Assembly (NCBI GenBank): GCA_036562635.1
Contig: DATCJU010000043.1
Location: forward strand, 1-5,656
DNA length: 5,656 nt
DNA from: DATCJU01 sp036562635
Lineage (GTDB): Bacteria; Actinomycetota; Actinomycetes; Mycobacteriales; Pseudonocardiaceae
Direction of reading: 5' to 3'
Below are positions 1 to 5,458 of the stretch, in pieces. A program made the translations under genes and the position numbers. The notes under the pieces were generated by a model. The model was not told the origin of the DNA. It did no database searches and worked only from the letters and a program-made list of their open reading frames with translations. How positions within the stretch are numbered: position 1 is the first letter of the stretch; each line of letters starts with the position of its first letter.

Positions 1-389
1 CCGCGCACGCCGTGCGTGCCGCCCCGCACCAGGTGCTGCAGCAGACCCAGGGCAACCCGATCGCCGCCGGGCTGATCGCCTTCGGCGCCGGTCTGCTGGC
101 CGCGTCGCTGTTTCCCCGCTCCCGGCAGGAACAGCGGATGGTCCGGCGGGTCGGTGAGCAGGCCGGCCCGTTCGTCGAGCCGGTCACGCAGGCGGCCGCC
201 GAGTCGGTCCAGCGACTCAAGGAGGACGTGGGCGGCACGGTGCAGGAGGCCACGCAGGAGGTGAAGGGCAGCGCCACCCAGGCGGCCTGGACCACCGGAG
301 AGCGGATGCGGTTGTCCTCGCAGCAGGTGGCCGGCAGGACCCCCGCCCCCGAGCAACACGCGCCCGACGAGCCCCCGCGCTCCTCCTGA
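1..389 (+). CDS. C-terminal part of a DUF3618-like alanine-rich membrane-associated protein (5' end outside window)
   Basis: The frame whose first whole codon is at 3 is open to the window edge and ends in TGA at 387-389, so the gene almost certainly begins upstream. The GTG at 12 has no visible ribosome binding site and is probably internal. The visible part opens with a short stretch reading HQVLQQTQGNP, then one hydrophobic segment (about IAAGLIAFGAGLLAASLFP) ending at basic SRQEQR. A long amphipathic Ala/Gln/Glu-rich helix (roughly 70 residues) and a Pro-rich acidic tail follow. This GNP-AAGLIAFGAGLL pattern is familiar from the C-terminal half of actinobacterial DUF3618 proteins. The N-terminal DUF3618 motif itself is not in the window, so the family call is inferred. 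These proteins have no established biochemical role; one membrane span with a peripheral helix suggests an envelope-associated helper. A strong hairpin follows the stop codon. The reading frame is secure; the family name is moderate. Confidence 0.72.
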   Translation, partial: AHAVRAAPHQVLQQTQGNPIAAGLIAFGAGLLAASLFPRSRQEQRMVRRVGEQAGPFVEPVTQAAAESVQRLKEDVGGTVQEATQEVKGSATQAAWTTGERMRLSSQQVAGRTPAPEQHAPDEPPRSS

Positions 390-414
390 CCGAGCATCCG
401 CCCGGAAGTACCGG

Positions 415-442
415 CCGGCCTCCGCCCCGACGCGGAGGCCGG
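415..442 (+). terminator. Intrinsic-type hairpin terminator after the DUF3618-like gene
   Basis: A perfect 11-base stem, CCGGCCTCCGC (415-425) with GCGGAGGCCGG (432-442), closes a 6-base loop and is followed by TTTCG. It lies 25 bases past the stop codon at 389. The short T-run is usual for high-GC actinomycete terminators. Confidence 0.8.
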
Positions 443-535
443 TTTCGTGTGTGCGGAAACGGAAACGGCGGACAGGGCTCCCGACCACGGTGGGAGAACG
501 CCCCGCCGACGGCTCGCGCGGGCGGCCACGGGAGA

Positions 536-547
536 TCCGTGCACGGA
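536..547. promoter_or_regulatory. 12-base perfect palindrome, operator-like
   Basis: TCCGTGCACGGA is identical to its own reverse complement. It sits in the gap 157 bases before the ATG at 704 and about 60 bases before the possible -10 hexamer, where a dimeric regulator could bind. No known regulator is recognised from the motif, and a chance palindrome cannot be excluded. Confidence 0.3.
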
Positions 548-584
548 GCGTGGCCAGTCCGGGGTGGCGCTCGTCATGTTCTTC

Positions 585-612
585 TTACCTCACCCGAAAG
601 GATGAGTAGGGT
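585..612 (+). promoter_or_regulatory. Weak candidate promoter for the gene at 704
   Basis: TAGGGT at 607-612 fits the actinobacterial TANNNT -10 pattern. A poor -35 match, TTACCT (585-590), lies 16 bases upstream. Transcription starting near 619 would leave a leader of about 85 bases. The -35 match is weak, so this is a guess from pattern alone. Confidence 0.22.
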
Positions 613-703
613 CTACGGCACTGTCGCGCCGCCCCGGGTGTGACACGTCCCCGATGCCGACTCGCCCACAAGCTCCCCCGTTGTGGAACGAGGTTGCCCC
701 GCC

Positions 704-1246
704 ATGTCCGTGGACATCTCCCCCGTCATCGCAGCGACGACGTACTGGCTGACCCGTGCCTACCCGGCGGTGGGTGGCCCCTTCAGCACCGCCCTGGCCG
801 AAGCGCAGGCCCGTCAGGCGGCCACGGTCGCCGCCTGGTTGCGTTATCCCACGTCGACTGACGCCGCCCTGCTGCTCCTGGTCGGTCCCGGTGGTGCGGC
901 ACGGCTGGACCGGCTCGCCCTCGGCGACCTCTCCGAACCGGCCGTCCGGGACCAGCCGTGGCGTACCTGGGTGGACGAGGTCGTCACCAGTTGGGCGGCC
1001 TGTCTGCTCACCGACTCCGCCCTGGCGGTCGCCGCGGTCGCGGCACTGGAGTCCGCCGAGCACTGTCAGGGGCTCCCGGTCGAGTTCCGCCGCCTGACCC
1101 ACCCGGACGAGCGGGACCGGCAGGCCGCTGCCCTGCTGCGCCACCCGGACCTGTTGGCCCCGGTGGCGGACCTGCACCGGGCCGCACTGCTGGAGCGACT
1201 GGACATCGCCGACACCCGGGGCACCGGGGCGTTGGACGCCGCCTGA
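704..1246 (+). CDS. Hypothetical protein, 180 aa, unrecognised
   Basis: ATG at 704 is preferred because AACGAGG (687-693) lies 10 bases upstream as a ribosome binding site. The in-frame GTG at 683 would place that site inside the gene. The protein is soluble-looking and probably mostly helical: an N-terminal helix (residues 1-20, ATTYWLTRAYP), an Ala-rich helix (28-47), a hydrophobic strand-like stretch ALLLLVGPGG (55-64), a Trp-containing segment (86-98), an Ala-rich helix (101-119) and a charged C-terminal half (125-168). There are two Cys (100, 121). No signal peptide, membrane span or catalytic motif is obvious. I do not recognise the family. The alternation of short helices with a central LLLLVGPGG is compatible with a small actinobacterial regulatory or scaffold protein, but this is not evidence of function. 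Codon use fits the neighbours. It converges on the M50 protease gene with only 30 bases between their stop codons. A long antisense open frame across it is a GC-rich shadow. Confidence 0.68.
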   Translation: MSVDISPVIAATTYWLTRAYPAVGGPFSTALAEAQARQAATVAAWLRYPTSTDAALLLLVGPGGAARLDRLALGDLSEPAVRDQPWRTWVDEVVTSWAACLLTDSALAVAAVAALESAEHCQGLPVEFRRLTHPDERDRQAAALLRHPDLLAPVADLHRAALLERLDIADTRGTGALDAA

Positions 1247-1263
1247 CGTCCGAAGCGGCGTCC
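1234..1263. terminator. Bidirectional hairpin between convergent genes, overlapping the stop codon
   Basis: GGACGCCGC (1234-1242) and GCGGCGTCC (1255-1263) form a perfect 9-base stem around a 12-base loop. The left arm encodes the last residues of the gene at 704, and its stop codon (1244-1246) lies in the loop. The symmetrical stem could end transcription from both sides. Neither side has a U-tract. Confidence 0.5.
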
Positions 1264-1276
1264 CGCCGACGCTCGG

Positions 1277-2564
1277 TCACTCGCCCTGCTGCCCACCCGG
1301 GCCGGGAGCACCCGGTCCCACCGGTGGTGGCCCCGAACCCGGCGACGGCGGCGGACCCGCCACGGGTCGGCCACCGGGGTACCACCAGTCCGGCGGCGGT
1401 GCAGGTGTCTCCTGGGCGAGGTCGGCTCCCCCGGCCAGCCCGACACCGAATCCGACCCGCCCCGCCGCCCGGCTGACGTCGGAGGGCGAGACGATGCCGA
1501 CCGCCCGGCCCGCCTGGCCCACCACCACGCGCCCGTCGGTGCACTGGGCCATCCGAGGCAGCACGGTGGCCAACGGCTCGTCCGGCTCCGCCCCACGCCA
1601 TCTCGTCCGGTGGGCACGCGACCTGTTGGAGCGAGGTGGTGCTCCGTCGTTCCGGAGGAACGGCACGGAGGCGTTTGAGGGTCACCAGACCCCGCACCCG
1701 ACCGGCCTCGTCCAGCAGGGGGTAGGCGGAGTGTGGGCGTACCGCGGCGGCGACACCGCGCAGGAAGTCCTCGACGGTCCACCGCCCGTCGGCGATGTCC
1801 AGCCGTTCGGACATCACGTCCCGCACCCGTATCCCCGCCAACGCGGCACCGGCCCGGGCCTGCTGCTCCTCGGCACCGGCCACGTTGACCACGAACCAGC
1901 CCAGCAACATCCACCACAGACCGCCGGTGTCCCTGGTCAGCAGGCGCACCACGCCCAGGACGATCAGCAGGAAACCGAATCCCCTCCCGGCTCGGGCCGC
2001 CCAGACCGCCGCCCGGAACCGATCCCCCCGCCAGGCCCACAGTGCCGCGCGCAGCACCCGCCCTCCGTCCAGCGGGGCGGCCGGCACCATGTTGAACACG
2101 GCCAGGACCGCGTTGACCACCGCCAGGTAGACCAGGACGCCCACGGTGAGCGTCCCGGCACCGGCCACCGCGGCCAGCCAGGCGACCCCGGCGAGGACCA
2201 CCCCGACCACCACACTGGTCACCGGCCCAACGAGCGCGATCCGCAACTCGGCCCCCGGGGTACGGGCCTCACCGCGCAGTCGGGCGACCCCGCCCAGCAG
2301 CCACAGGGTGATGCCCTCCACCTGTACGCCGTTGCGACGCGCGACGATCGCGTGCGCCATCTCGTGGGCCAGCAGCGAGCACACGAACAGCACCGCCGCG
2401 CCCAGCCCGGCCAGCCAGTAGGCGACGACCGGGTAGCCGGGGAACACCACCGGAAGCTGGTAGCCGGCCAGGCCGATCACCACCAGCAGCACGATGCCCA
2501 CCACGCTCCAGTGCAGCCCGACCCGTACCCCGGCCAGGCGCCCCACCCGGATCGTCTCCGTCAT
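1277..2564 (-). CDS. Site-2 protease family (M50) membrane metalloprotease with two CBS domains, apparent frameshift near the 3' end
   Basis: This is an intramembrane zinc protease that cuts membrane-embedded substrates (anti-sigma factors in better-known relatives). Numbering is from ATG 2564. After the family-typical start MTETIRVGRLAGVRVGLHWS comes a membrane span, then the zinc motif HEMAH (67-71; catalytic Glu68), hydrophobic segments at about 104-160, and the third zinc ligand in PLDGGR (Asp166). Another hydrophobic pair follows at about 196-230, then CBS domain 1 (about 246-315). CBS domain 2 (about 318-366) is reached only by a +1 frame change at 1591-1594; removing one base there gives a continuous 428-residue protein with a Pro/Gly-rich tail (about 387-428). 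Without the change, translation runs on to 1008, antisense to the neighbour, with a low-complexity Arg/Gly tail. The protease core is intact either way. The closest named relatives in my knowledge are Rip3-like (Rv2625c) proteins. The start is uncertain: an in-frame GTG at 2645 has a much better ribosome binding site. Confidence 0.85.
1591..1594 (-). other. Apparent one-base frameshift in a G4 run (C4 on the + strand) within the M50 protease
   Basis: Upstream of this run the protease frame reads ...QQVACPPDEMAW. Downstream the family-like sequence EPDEPLATVLPRMAQ and the rest of CBS domain 2 are in the next frame. Dropping one G from the run joins them as DEMAWAEPDEPL with no gap. The cause may be a sequencing or assembly error, a true mutation, or slippage; the sequence alone cannot decide. 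Confidence 0.75.
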
Positions 2565-2644
2565 CCTCAGCCGCCCCGTCCCGGTTGGTCGCCACACCCG
2601 TTCCTGGTTCGTGCGGCACCCGGGTTCCGCCCGGTCGCCGCACA

Positions 2645-2657
2645 CCGGTCCTCCTCC
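2645..2657 (-). promoter_or_regulatory. Strong ribosome binding site and alternative GTG start for the M50 protease
   Basis: On the minus strand GGAGGAGG (2657 down to 2650) is followed by 4 bases and a GTG (2645-2643) in frame with the protease. It would add 27 hydrophilic residues before MTETIRVG. The ATG at 2564 has only GCTGAGG directly touching it, a poor spacing. Family resemblance favours the ATG and translation signals favour the GTG. Confidence 0.4.
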
Positions 2658-2760
2658 GGTTACCTCCGGGACGGGCATGGCAACCACGATCGGTGCCCGG
2701 CTCACCCCGCACCGGGCGAGGCGCCGTTTCCCGTTTCGGGGCGGGGGAAATCTTCAGCAC

Positions 2761-3888
2761 ATGGCAGAAGCTGGCTCCGGTGCACAGAACAGTGACGCCG
2801 AGCGGGACTCGTTGTCGGAGCGCCTCCGCGGGCCGGCGGTGCTCTCAGCCCGGTTCCTGCTGGTGGGCGTGGCGATCTACGTGCTGTGGTCCGTGCTCAG
2901 CTGGCTGGCCCTGGTCGTCCTTCCCCTGGTCCTGGCGCTGCTGCTGACCGCCCTCATGTGGCCGGCGGTGGCGTGGTTGCGTCGACGCCGACTCCCTCGC
3001 GGGGTGGCCGCCGTCCTGGTGCTGGTGGGGACGTTGCTCCTGCTCGCCGCGATCTTCACCTTCGTGATCGACGCGCTGGTGAGTGGGATAGGTGATCTGA
3101 CAGGGGCTCTGAACGACGTGGTGGAACAGACCCGGCGGTGGCTGACCGAGGGCCCGCTGGGTCTGGAACCGGAACAGTTGGCCAACGCCACGAACAGCGT
3201 CACTCAGTGGCTGCAGGACAACGCCCAGCAGATCACCTCCGGGGCTGCGTCCACCGCCTCCACGGTGGGCGAGGTCGTCGCCGGTATGGTCCTGACCCTG
3301 TTCATCCTGATCTTCTTCCTCTACGACGGACAGCGCATCTGGCGGTTCCTGCTGCAGGCCGTTCCTCGCCGGTCCCGGGCCATGGTCGACACCGCCGCCA
3401 CCCAGGCGTTCTGGGCCCTCTCCTCCTACGCCCGCGCGACCGTGCTCGTGGCACTCGTCGACGCCGTCGGTATCGGGATCGGACTGGCCCTGCTCCGGGT
3501 ACCGCTCGCGCTCCCGCTGGCCGCGCTGGTGTTCCTCGGCGGGTTCGTCCCGTTCTTCGGCGCGTTCGTGTCCGGGCTGGTCGCGGTTCTGGTGGCCCTG
3601 GTGGCCAACGGCCCCCTGGTGGCGCTCGGTGCGCTGGCGGTGGTGGTGGGTGTCCAGCAGCTGGAGGGCAACGTGCTGGAACCCTTCATCATGGGCAGGG
3701 CCGTGCGGTTGCACCCGGTGGCCGTCGTGCTCGTCGTGCCGACCGGGATCATCCTCAACGGGATCGCCGGTGCGCTGCTGGCCGTACCGGTGGTCACCAC
3801 GATCCGGGCCGCCGTGCGCGCCGTCCGGGCGACCGAGGAGAGCGAGGAGAACGGGGAGAACGGCACCGACACCCCGGTGCCCGCCTGA
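2761..3888 (+). CDS. AI-2E family transporter (PF01594-type membrane permease), 375 aa
   Basis: This is a polytopic inner-membrane protein of the AI-2E family. Members have been linked to autoinducer export, or to Na+/H+ antiport in some bacteria, so the substrate here is unknown. After a charged cytosolic N-terminus (1-25) come membrane segments at about 30-70 (two) and 81-105, a large extracytoplasmic or amphipathic region (106-168), a segment at 170-188 ending in FFLYDG, and then a cytosolic helix region (190-220). Closely packed segments follow at about 223-245, 249-282, 284-298 and 316-346. The signatures GFVPFFGAFVSG (261-272) and QQLEGNVLEPFIMG with VRLHP (299-319) are the family hallmarks. 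The tail is acidic (EESEENGENGTD). ATG 2761 is chosen because GGGGGAAA (2743-2750) lies 10 bases upstream and the product starts as homologues do; the open frame back to 2494 lies antisense to the protease and is Arg/Pro-rich. The gene is divergent from the M50 protease, with 196 bases between the starts. Confidence 0.92.
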   Translation: MAEAGSGAQNSDAERDSLSERLRGPAVLSARFLLVGVAIYVLWSVLSWLALVVLPLVLALLLTALMWPAVAWLRRRRLPRGVAAVLVLVGTLLLLAAIFTFVIDALVSGIGDLTGALNDVVEQTRRWLTEGPLGLEPEQLANATNSVTQWLQDNAQQITSGAASTASTVGEVVAGMVLTLFILIFFLYDGQRIWRFLLQAVPRRSRAMVDTAATQAFWALSSYARATVLVALVDAVGIGIGLALLRVPLALPLAALVFLGGFVPFFGAFVSGLVAVLVALVANGPLVALGALAVVVGVQQLEGNVLEPFIMGRAVRLHPVAVVLVVPTGIILNGIAGALLAVPVVTTIRAAVRAVRATEESEENGENGTDTPVPA

Positions 3889-3917
3889 CGCCGGCGCCCA
3901 CACCCCGGACCGACCGG

Positions 3918-3954
3918 TGCCCGCCCGGCCCCGGTGGAACGGGCCGGGCAGGCA
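3918..3954. terminator. Bidirectional hairpin between the convergent AI-2E and ATPase-like genes
   Basis: TGCC-C-GCCCGGCCC (3918-3931) pairs with GGGCCGGGC-A-GGCA (3941-3954): 13 pairs with a single C/A mismatch around a 9-base loop. It lies 29 bases after the AI-2E stop and 35 bases beyond the stop of the opposing gene, so it can serve both. There is no U-tract. Confidence 0.65.
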
Positions 3955-3989
3955 CGCGACGGTGTTCCCGGAGAGCTACGGAGAGTGCG

Positions 3990-4508
3990 TCACTCGCCCT
4001 GGGGCCGGGGGGACTTGGCCAGGGCCGAGATGATCCGTTCCATGACCTCCGGGTCCACGCCGACGGGCTCGTCGGCGTACTGCTCCGCAACCGGGGACTT
4101 CCGGGGCTCACGCCGGGGCAGCGGCACCGACGAGGCGCTCATGCCCTGCGGCAGCGGCAGCTCGCACCACAGGAGCTTGCCCCCGTTGTTCAACGGCACC
4201 GTGCCGGTACGCCTGCCCTCCAGGCTGTCCGGCACTCCGCCCAGCGCCAGTCCCTGCTCGTCCTCGACCTCGATCACCAGGCAGTCACCACGCAGCCGCA
4301 GACGCACCGTGAGGAATCCCGGGGACTTCGGGTCGGCGTGTTCCACGGCGGCCGAGACGAGGTGGCACGCGACCTGTATCGCCTCGTCTTGCAGCGGGCG
4401 CAGGGACCACTCGGCGAGGGCGAACCGCACGAAGAGCTCGGTGCAGTTCACGGCGTTGGGCAGCGCGGCGAGTCGAAGGTCGTCGACCTGTGCGGTCTGG
4501 TCGTTCAC
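3990..4508 (-). CDS. HATPase_c-like ATP-binding regulatory protein with degenerate nucleotide-binding boxes, 172 aa
   Basis: The protein resembles actinobacterial anti-sigma-factor-like ATPases (HATPase_c_2, RsbW/SpoIIAB fold). GTG at 4508 is chosen because AGAGGGA ends about 8 bases upstream; the ATG at 4571 adds 21 residues without a clear site. Residues 11-45 (LRLAALPNAVNCTELFVRFALAEW in part) match the N-terminal part of that fold, where a helix ends in LRPLQ. The N-box region reads CHLVSAAVEHA (48-58) where active members have ELVTNAV-HA, so the conserved Glu and Mg-binding Asn are replaced by His and Ala. The G1-like loop is VEDEQG (81-86), and EGRRTGTV (97-104) stands in place of the glycine-rich GRGL. 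The closing strand GGKLLWCELPLP (109-120) is well preserved. A Pro/Arg-rich linker and a helical DPEVMERIISALAK tail (152-165) follow. The likely role is protein binding in a sigma-factor or partner-switch circuit, probably without kinase activity. It is downstream of csp but separated from it by a terminator. Confidence 0.8.
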   Translation of the reverse strand: MNDQTAQVDDLRLAALPNAVNCTELFVRFALAEWSLRPLQDEAIQVACHLVSAAVEHADPKSPGFLTVRLRLRGDCLVIEVEDEQGLALGGVPDSLEGRRTGTVPLNNGGKLLWCELPLPQGMSASSVPLPRREPRKSPVAEQYADEPVGVDPEVMERIISALAKSPRPQGE

Positions 4509-4545
4509 CGGAGTTGTCCCTCTTCCTGCTGGCACGAGCTGCAAG

Positions 4546-4672
4546 GTCACTCGGAAGTGGCATCTTGCCAACTGGGTTTCACCGAGTCACGCATGGGTCG
4601 GTCACACGACCGTCACAACACGTACTAGGTCCAACGGGTGACGGACTGTCACGAAACAGGGGCCGAGGTCAC
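4546..4672. repeat. Cluster of GTCAC pentamers upstream of the ATPase-like gene
   Basis: GTCAC occurs on the + strand at 4546, 4586, 4601, 4612, 4648 and 4668, and its complement GTGAC at 4638. That makes seven copies in 127 bases, where base composition predicts well under one. The copies at 4638 and 4648 form the dyad GTGAC-N5-GTCAC. The cluster covers the leader and promoter region of the minus-strand gene starting at 4508. It may be a multi-site operator for a response regulator or developmental regulator. Confidence 0.45.
4601..4616. promoter_or_regulatory. Candidate tandem operator GTCAC-N6-GTCAC with an 11-base period
   Basis: Two direct GTCACA-type half-sites are spaced one helical turn apart (4601 and 4612), about 93-107 bases upstream of the GTG at 4508. 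This geometry resembles tandem sites of OmpR-family regulators; actinobacterial PhoP and MtrA use TCACA-containing direct repeats. The regulator assignment is inference. Confidence 0.33.
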
Positions 4673-4736
4673 ATCGCCCCGACCGCTCGGAGACTGACCG
4701 CACACTCCGGGCGCCGACCGGGCGGAGCCACGAAGC

Positions 4737-4764
4737 GGCCCGGCGTCCCGAAGGACACCGGGCC
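4737..4764 (-). terminator. UUCG-capped hairpin terminator of the csp gene
   Basis: Read on the minus strand, GGCCCGGTGTCC and GGACGCCGGGCC pair over 12 positions (one G-U wobble) around a TTCG tetraloop closed by C-G, the extra-stable loop type. It begins 22 bases after the csp stop codon, so csp is probably a single-gene transcript not joined to the ATPase-like gene downstream. Confidence 0.82.
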
Positions 4765-4786
4765 CGATCTTCCCCTGCGGCTTCGG

Positions 4787-5200
4787 TCAGCCCAGCGCGC
4801 TCATCAGCTCACGGCAGGCCTGCTCACACCGGCGGCACGTCTCGGCGCACATCCGGCAGTGCTCGTGGTGGTCGGCGTGCCGCGCGCACTCGTCGGCACA
4901 CGCCCGGCACACCGTCATACAGGCCTGCAGCACCGCCCGGGTGACGTTGGCGTCGTAACCGGTGTGCCGGGACAGGATCCGTCCGGCCGCGTCGCAGATG
5001 TCGGCGCAGTCCTCGCACGACCGCACGCACTTGCGCAGCATCGCCATCATCTCGTCGGGCTCGGACATGCAGGCGTCGGCACACGCGATACACGTCTGGG
5101 CACAGGAGTAACACTCCTCGATGCACCGGACCAGGGCGTCACGGTCCACTCGTCCCAGTTCCGCCGGATAGGTCCGGAGCATCTCGGCCGCCTGGGTCAT
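4787..5200 (-). CDS. csp: Four-helix-bundle cytosolic copper-storage protein (Csp3-type, DUF326), 137 aa
   Basis: The product binds many Cu(I) ions through cysteines lining the core of a four-helix bundle and buffers copper in the cytosol. Numbering is from ATG 5200. There are 19 Cys: 26, 30, 33, 37, 40, 44 / 58, 62, 65, 69 / 94, 98, 101, 105 / 115, 118, 122, 125, 129. They fall in CX3C motifs separated by two residues, placing them on one face of each helix. His108, His111, His112 and His114 and several Met (45, 51, 52, 54, 117) lie near helix ends, where they could help copper enter. There is no signal peptide or twin-Arg motif, which fits the cytosolic Csp3 type and not the exported Csp1 type. 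Length and Cys pattern match the family. The ribosome site GGTGAG lies 4 bases from the ATG. The gene is divergent from csoR; a cytosolic Csp in Streptomyces lividans is CsoR-controlled, so copper-induced expression is expected. Confidence 0.93.
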   Translation of the reverse strand: MTQAAEMLRTYPAELGRVDRDALVRCIEECYSCAQTCIACADACMSEPDEMMAMLRKCVRSCEDCADICDAAGRILSRHTGYDANVTRAVLQACMTVCRACADECARHADHHEHCRMCAETCRRCEQACRELMSALG

Positions 5201-5217
5201 GGAACTCACCGTCCTTC

Positions 5218-5269
5218 CTGGCGACGTCACGCCTCGGCACCTCACCGCGGCATCCCACGACGTCGCCAG
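5218..5269 (-). repeat. 11-base perfect inverted repeat in the csp leader
   Basis: CTGGCGACGTC (5218-5228) is repeated inverted as GACGTCGCCAG (5259-5269), 30 bases apart. In the csp transcript it would form a stem-loop ending just before the ribosome binding site region. Each arm also contains the palindrome GACGTC, so paired protein binding is an alternative reading. Confidence 0.5.
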
Positions 5270-5283
5270 CCCCGGGGTTACCC
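5270..5283. promoter_or_regulatory. Candidate CsoR half-site pair near csp (GGGGTTACCC)
   Basis: CCCCGGGG (5270-5277) runs into GGGTTACCC (5275-5283), a near-palindrome built from TACCC-like half-sites of the type CsoR prefers. It adjoins the csp leader inverted repeat. The half-site orientation differs from the csoR-side site, so the assignment is tentative. Confidence 0.25.
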
Positions 5284-5313
5284 GCGGTCCGATGCGGACG
5301 CACCCGAATCTCA

Positions 5314-5323
5314 CCCCCGGGGG
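5314..5323. promoter_or_regulatory. C5G5 palindrome, candidate CsoR operator in the csp promoter
   Basis: CCCCCGGGGG is a perfect palindrome lying between the possible -35 (TTGGCC) and -10 (GAGATT) of csp on the minus strand. CsoR operators commonly have C-tract/G-tract dyads flanked by TA; here the outer TA bases are missing, which weakens the call. Confidence 0.3.
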
Positions 5324-5406
5324 CGGAGAGGGCCAATGATCGGGTGGATCCGGCTCGGCTAGTCGGGTGACCTTTCCCATCCCGTTCACGTTTCCACCAC
5401 ACGATT

Positions 5407-5432
5407 GGTGATCATCCGCCGATCGGATCACC
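5407..5432. repeat. GGTGATC-N12-GATCACC dyad upstream of csoR
   Basis: Seven-base arms at 5407-5413 and 5426-5432 are perfect inverted repeats with a 12-base spacer. They lie just upstream of the CsoR-like operator. The layout resembles a two-half-site operator, but no regulator is recognised. Confidence 0.33.
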
Positions 5433-5442
5433 CGAAGGGCGG

Positions 5443-5458
5443 TACCCCATACCGGTAT
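5443..5458 (+). promoter_or_regulatory. csoR: Probable CsoR operator overlapping the csoR -10
   Basis: TACC at 5443-5446 and GGTA at 5454-5457 flank a 7-base centre within GTACCCCATACCGGTATC. The inner ATACCGGTAT (5449-5458) is itself a perfect palindrome. This agrees with the TACCCC...GGTA type of CsoR site. It overlaps TATCGT (5456-5461), a TANNNT -10, about 60 bases before the csoR ATG, so autorepression is likely. Confidence 0.55.

Larger units (their letters stand above)
390..703. other. Intergenic region, 314 bases, upstream of the unknown gene at 704
   Basis: No convincing gene is seen here. After the hairpin at 415-442 there is a short tandem CGGAAA repeat (about 452-464), a 12-base perfect palindrome at 536-547, and a possible -10 hexamer TAGGGT at 607-612. 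An open frame at 449-643 has an Arg/Gly-rich composition without a ribosome binding site and is not supported. The region most likely carries the promoter and leader of the gene at 704. Confidence 0.5.

Noticed and set aside
449..643. 64-residue open frame in the gap before 704
   Set aside because: It starts inside or next to the terminator region, has no ribosome site and a Gly/Arg-rich composition.
590..1177. Long open frame antisense to the unknown gene at 704
   Set aside because: Its Gly/Arg/Gln-rich low-complexity product has no ribosome site or family look; the + strand frame has a better start and composition.
1008..1276. C-terminal extension of the protease frame past the frameshift
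   Set aside because: The extra residues are Arg/Gly/Pro-rich and run antisense through the neighbouring gene; this looks like readthrough in the wrong frame.
2691..2717. CGGTGC-N12-GCACCG inverted repeat between the protease and AI-2E genes
   Set aside because: Several overlapping GCCCGG/CCGGGC pairings are possible in this GC-rich stretch, so a specific element is not supported.
2494..2760. N-terminal extension of the AI-2E transporter
   Set aside because: It overlaps the protease start antisense, has Arg/Pro-rich composition, and a good ribosome site exists for ATG 2761.
1494..2795. 433-residue open frame on the + strand across the protease gene
   Set aside because: It is His/Pro/Gln-rich and lies exactly antisense to the M50 protease, whose motifs are unmistakable.
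2845..3903. 352-residue minus-strand frame under the AI-2E gene
   Set aside because: Its Gln/Asp/His/Gly-rich composition is the typical antisense shadow of a hydrophobic high-GC gene.
3138..4628. 496-residue + frame spanning the AI-2E end and the ATPase-like gene
   Set aside because: It crosses two real genes and a terminator, with Arg/Gly-rich sequence in one half and antisense sequence in the other.
4490..5362. 290-residue + frame covering the csp gene
   Set aside because: It is antisense to csp, whose 19-Cys pattern is diagnostic; the product is His/Arg/Gly-rich without motifs.
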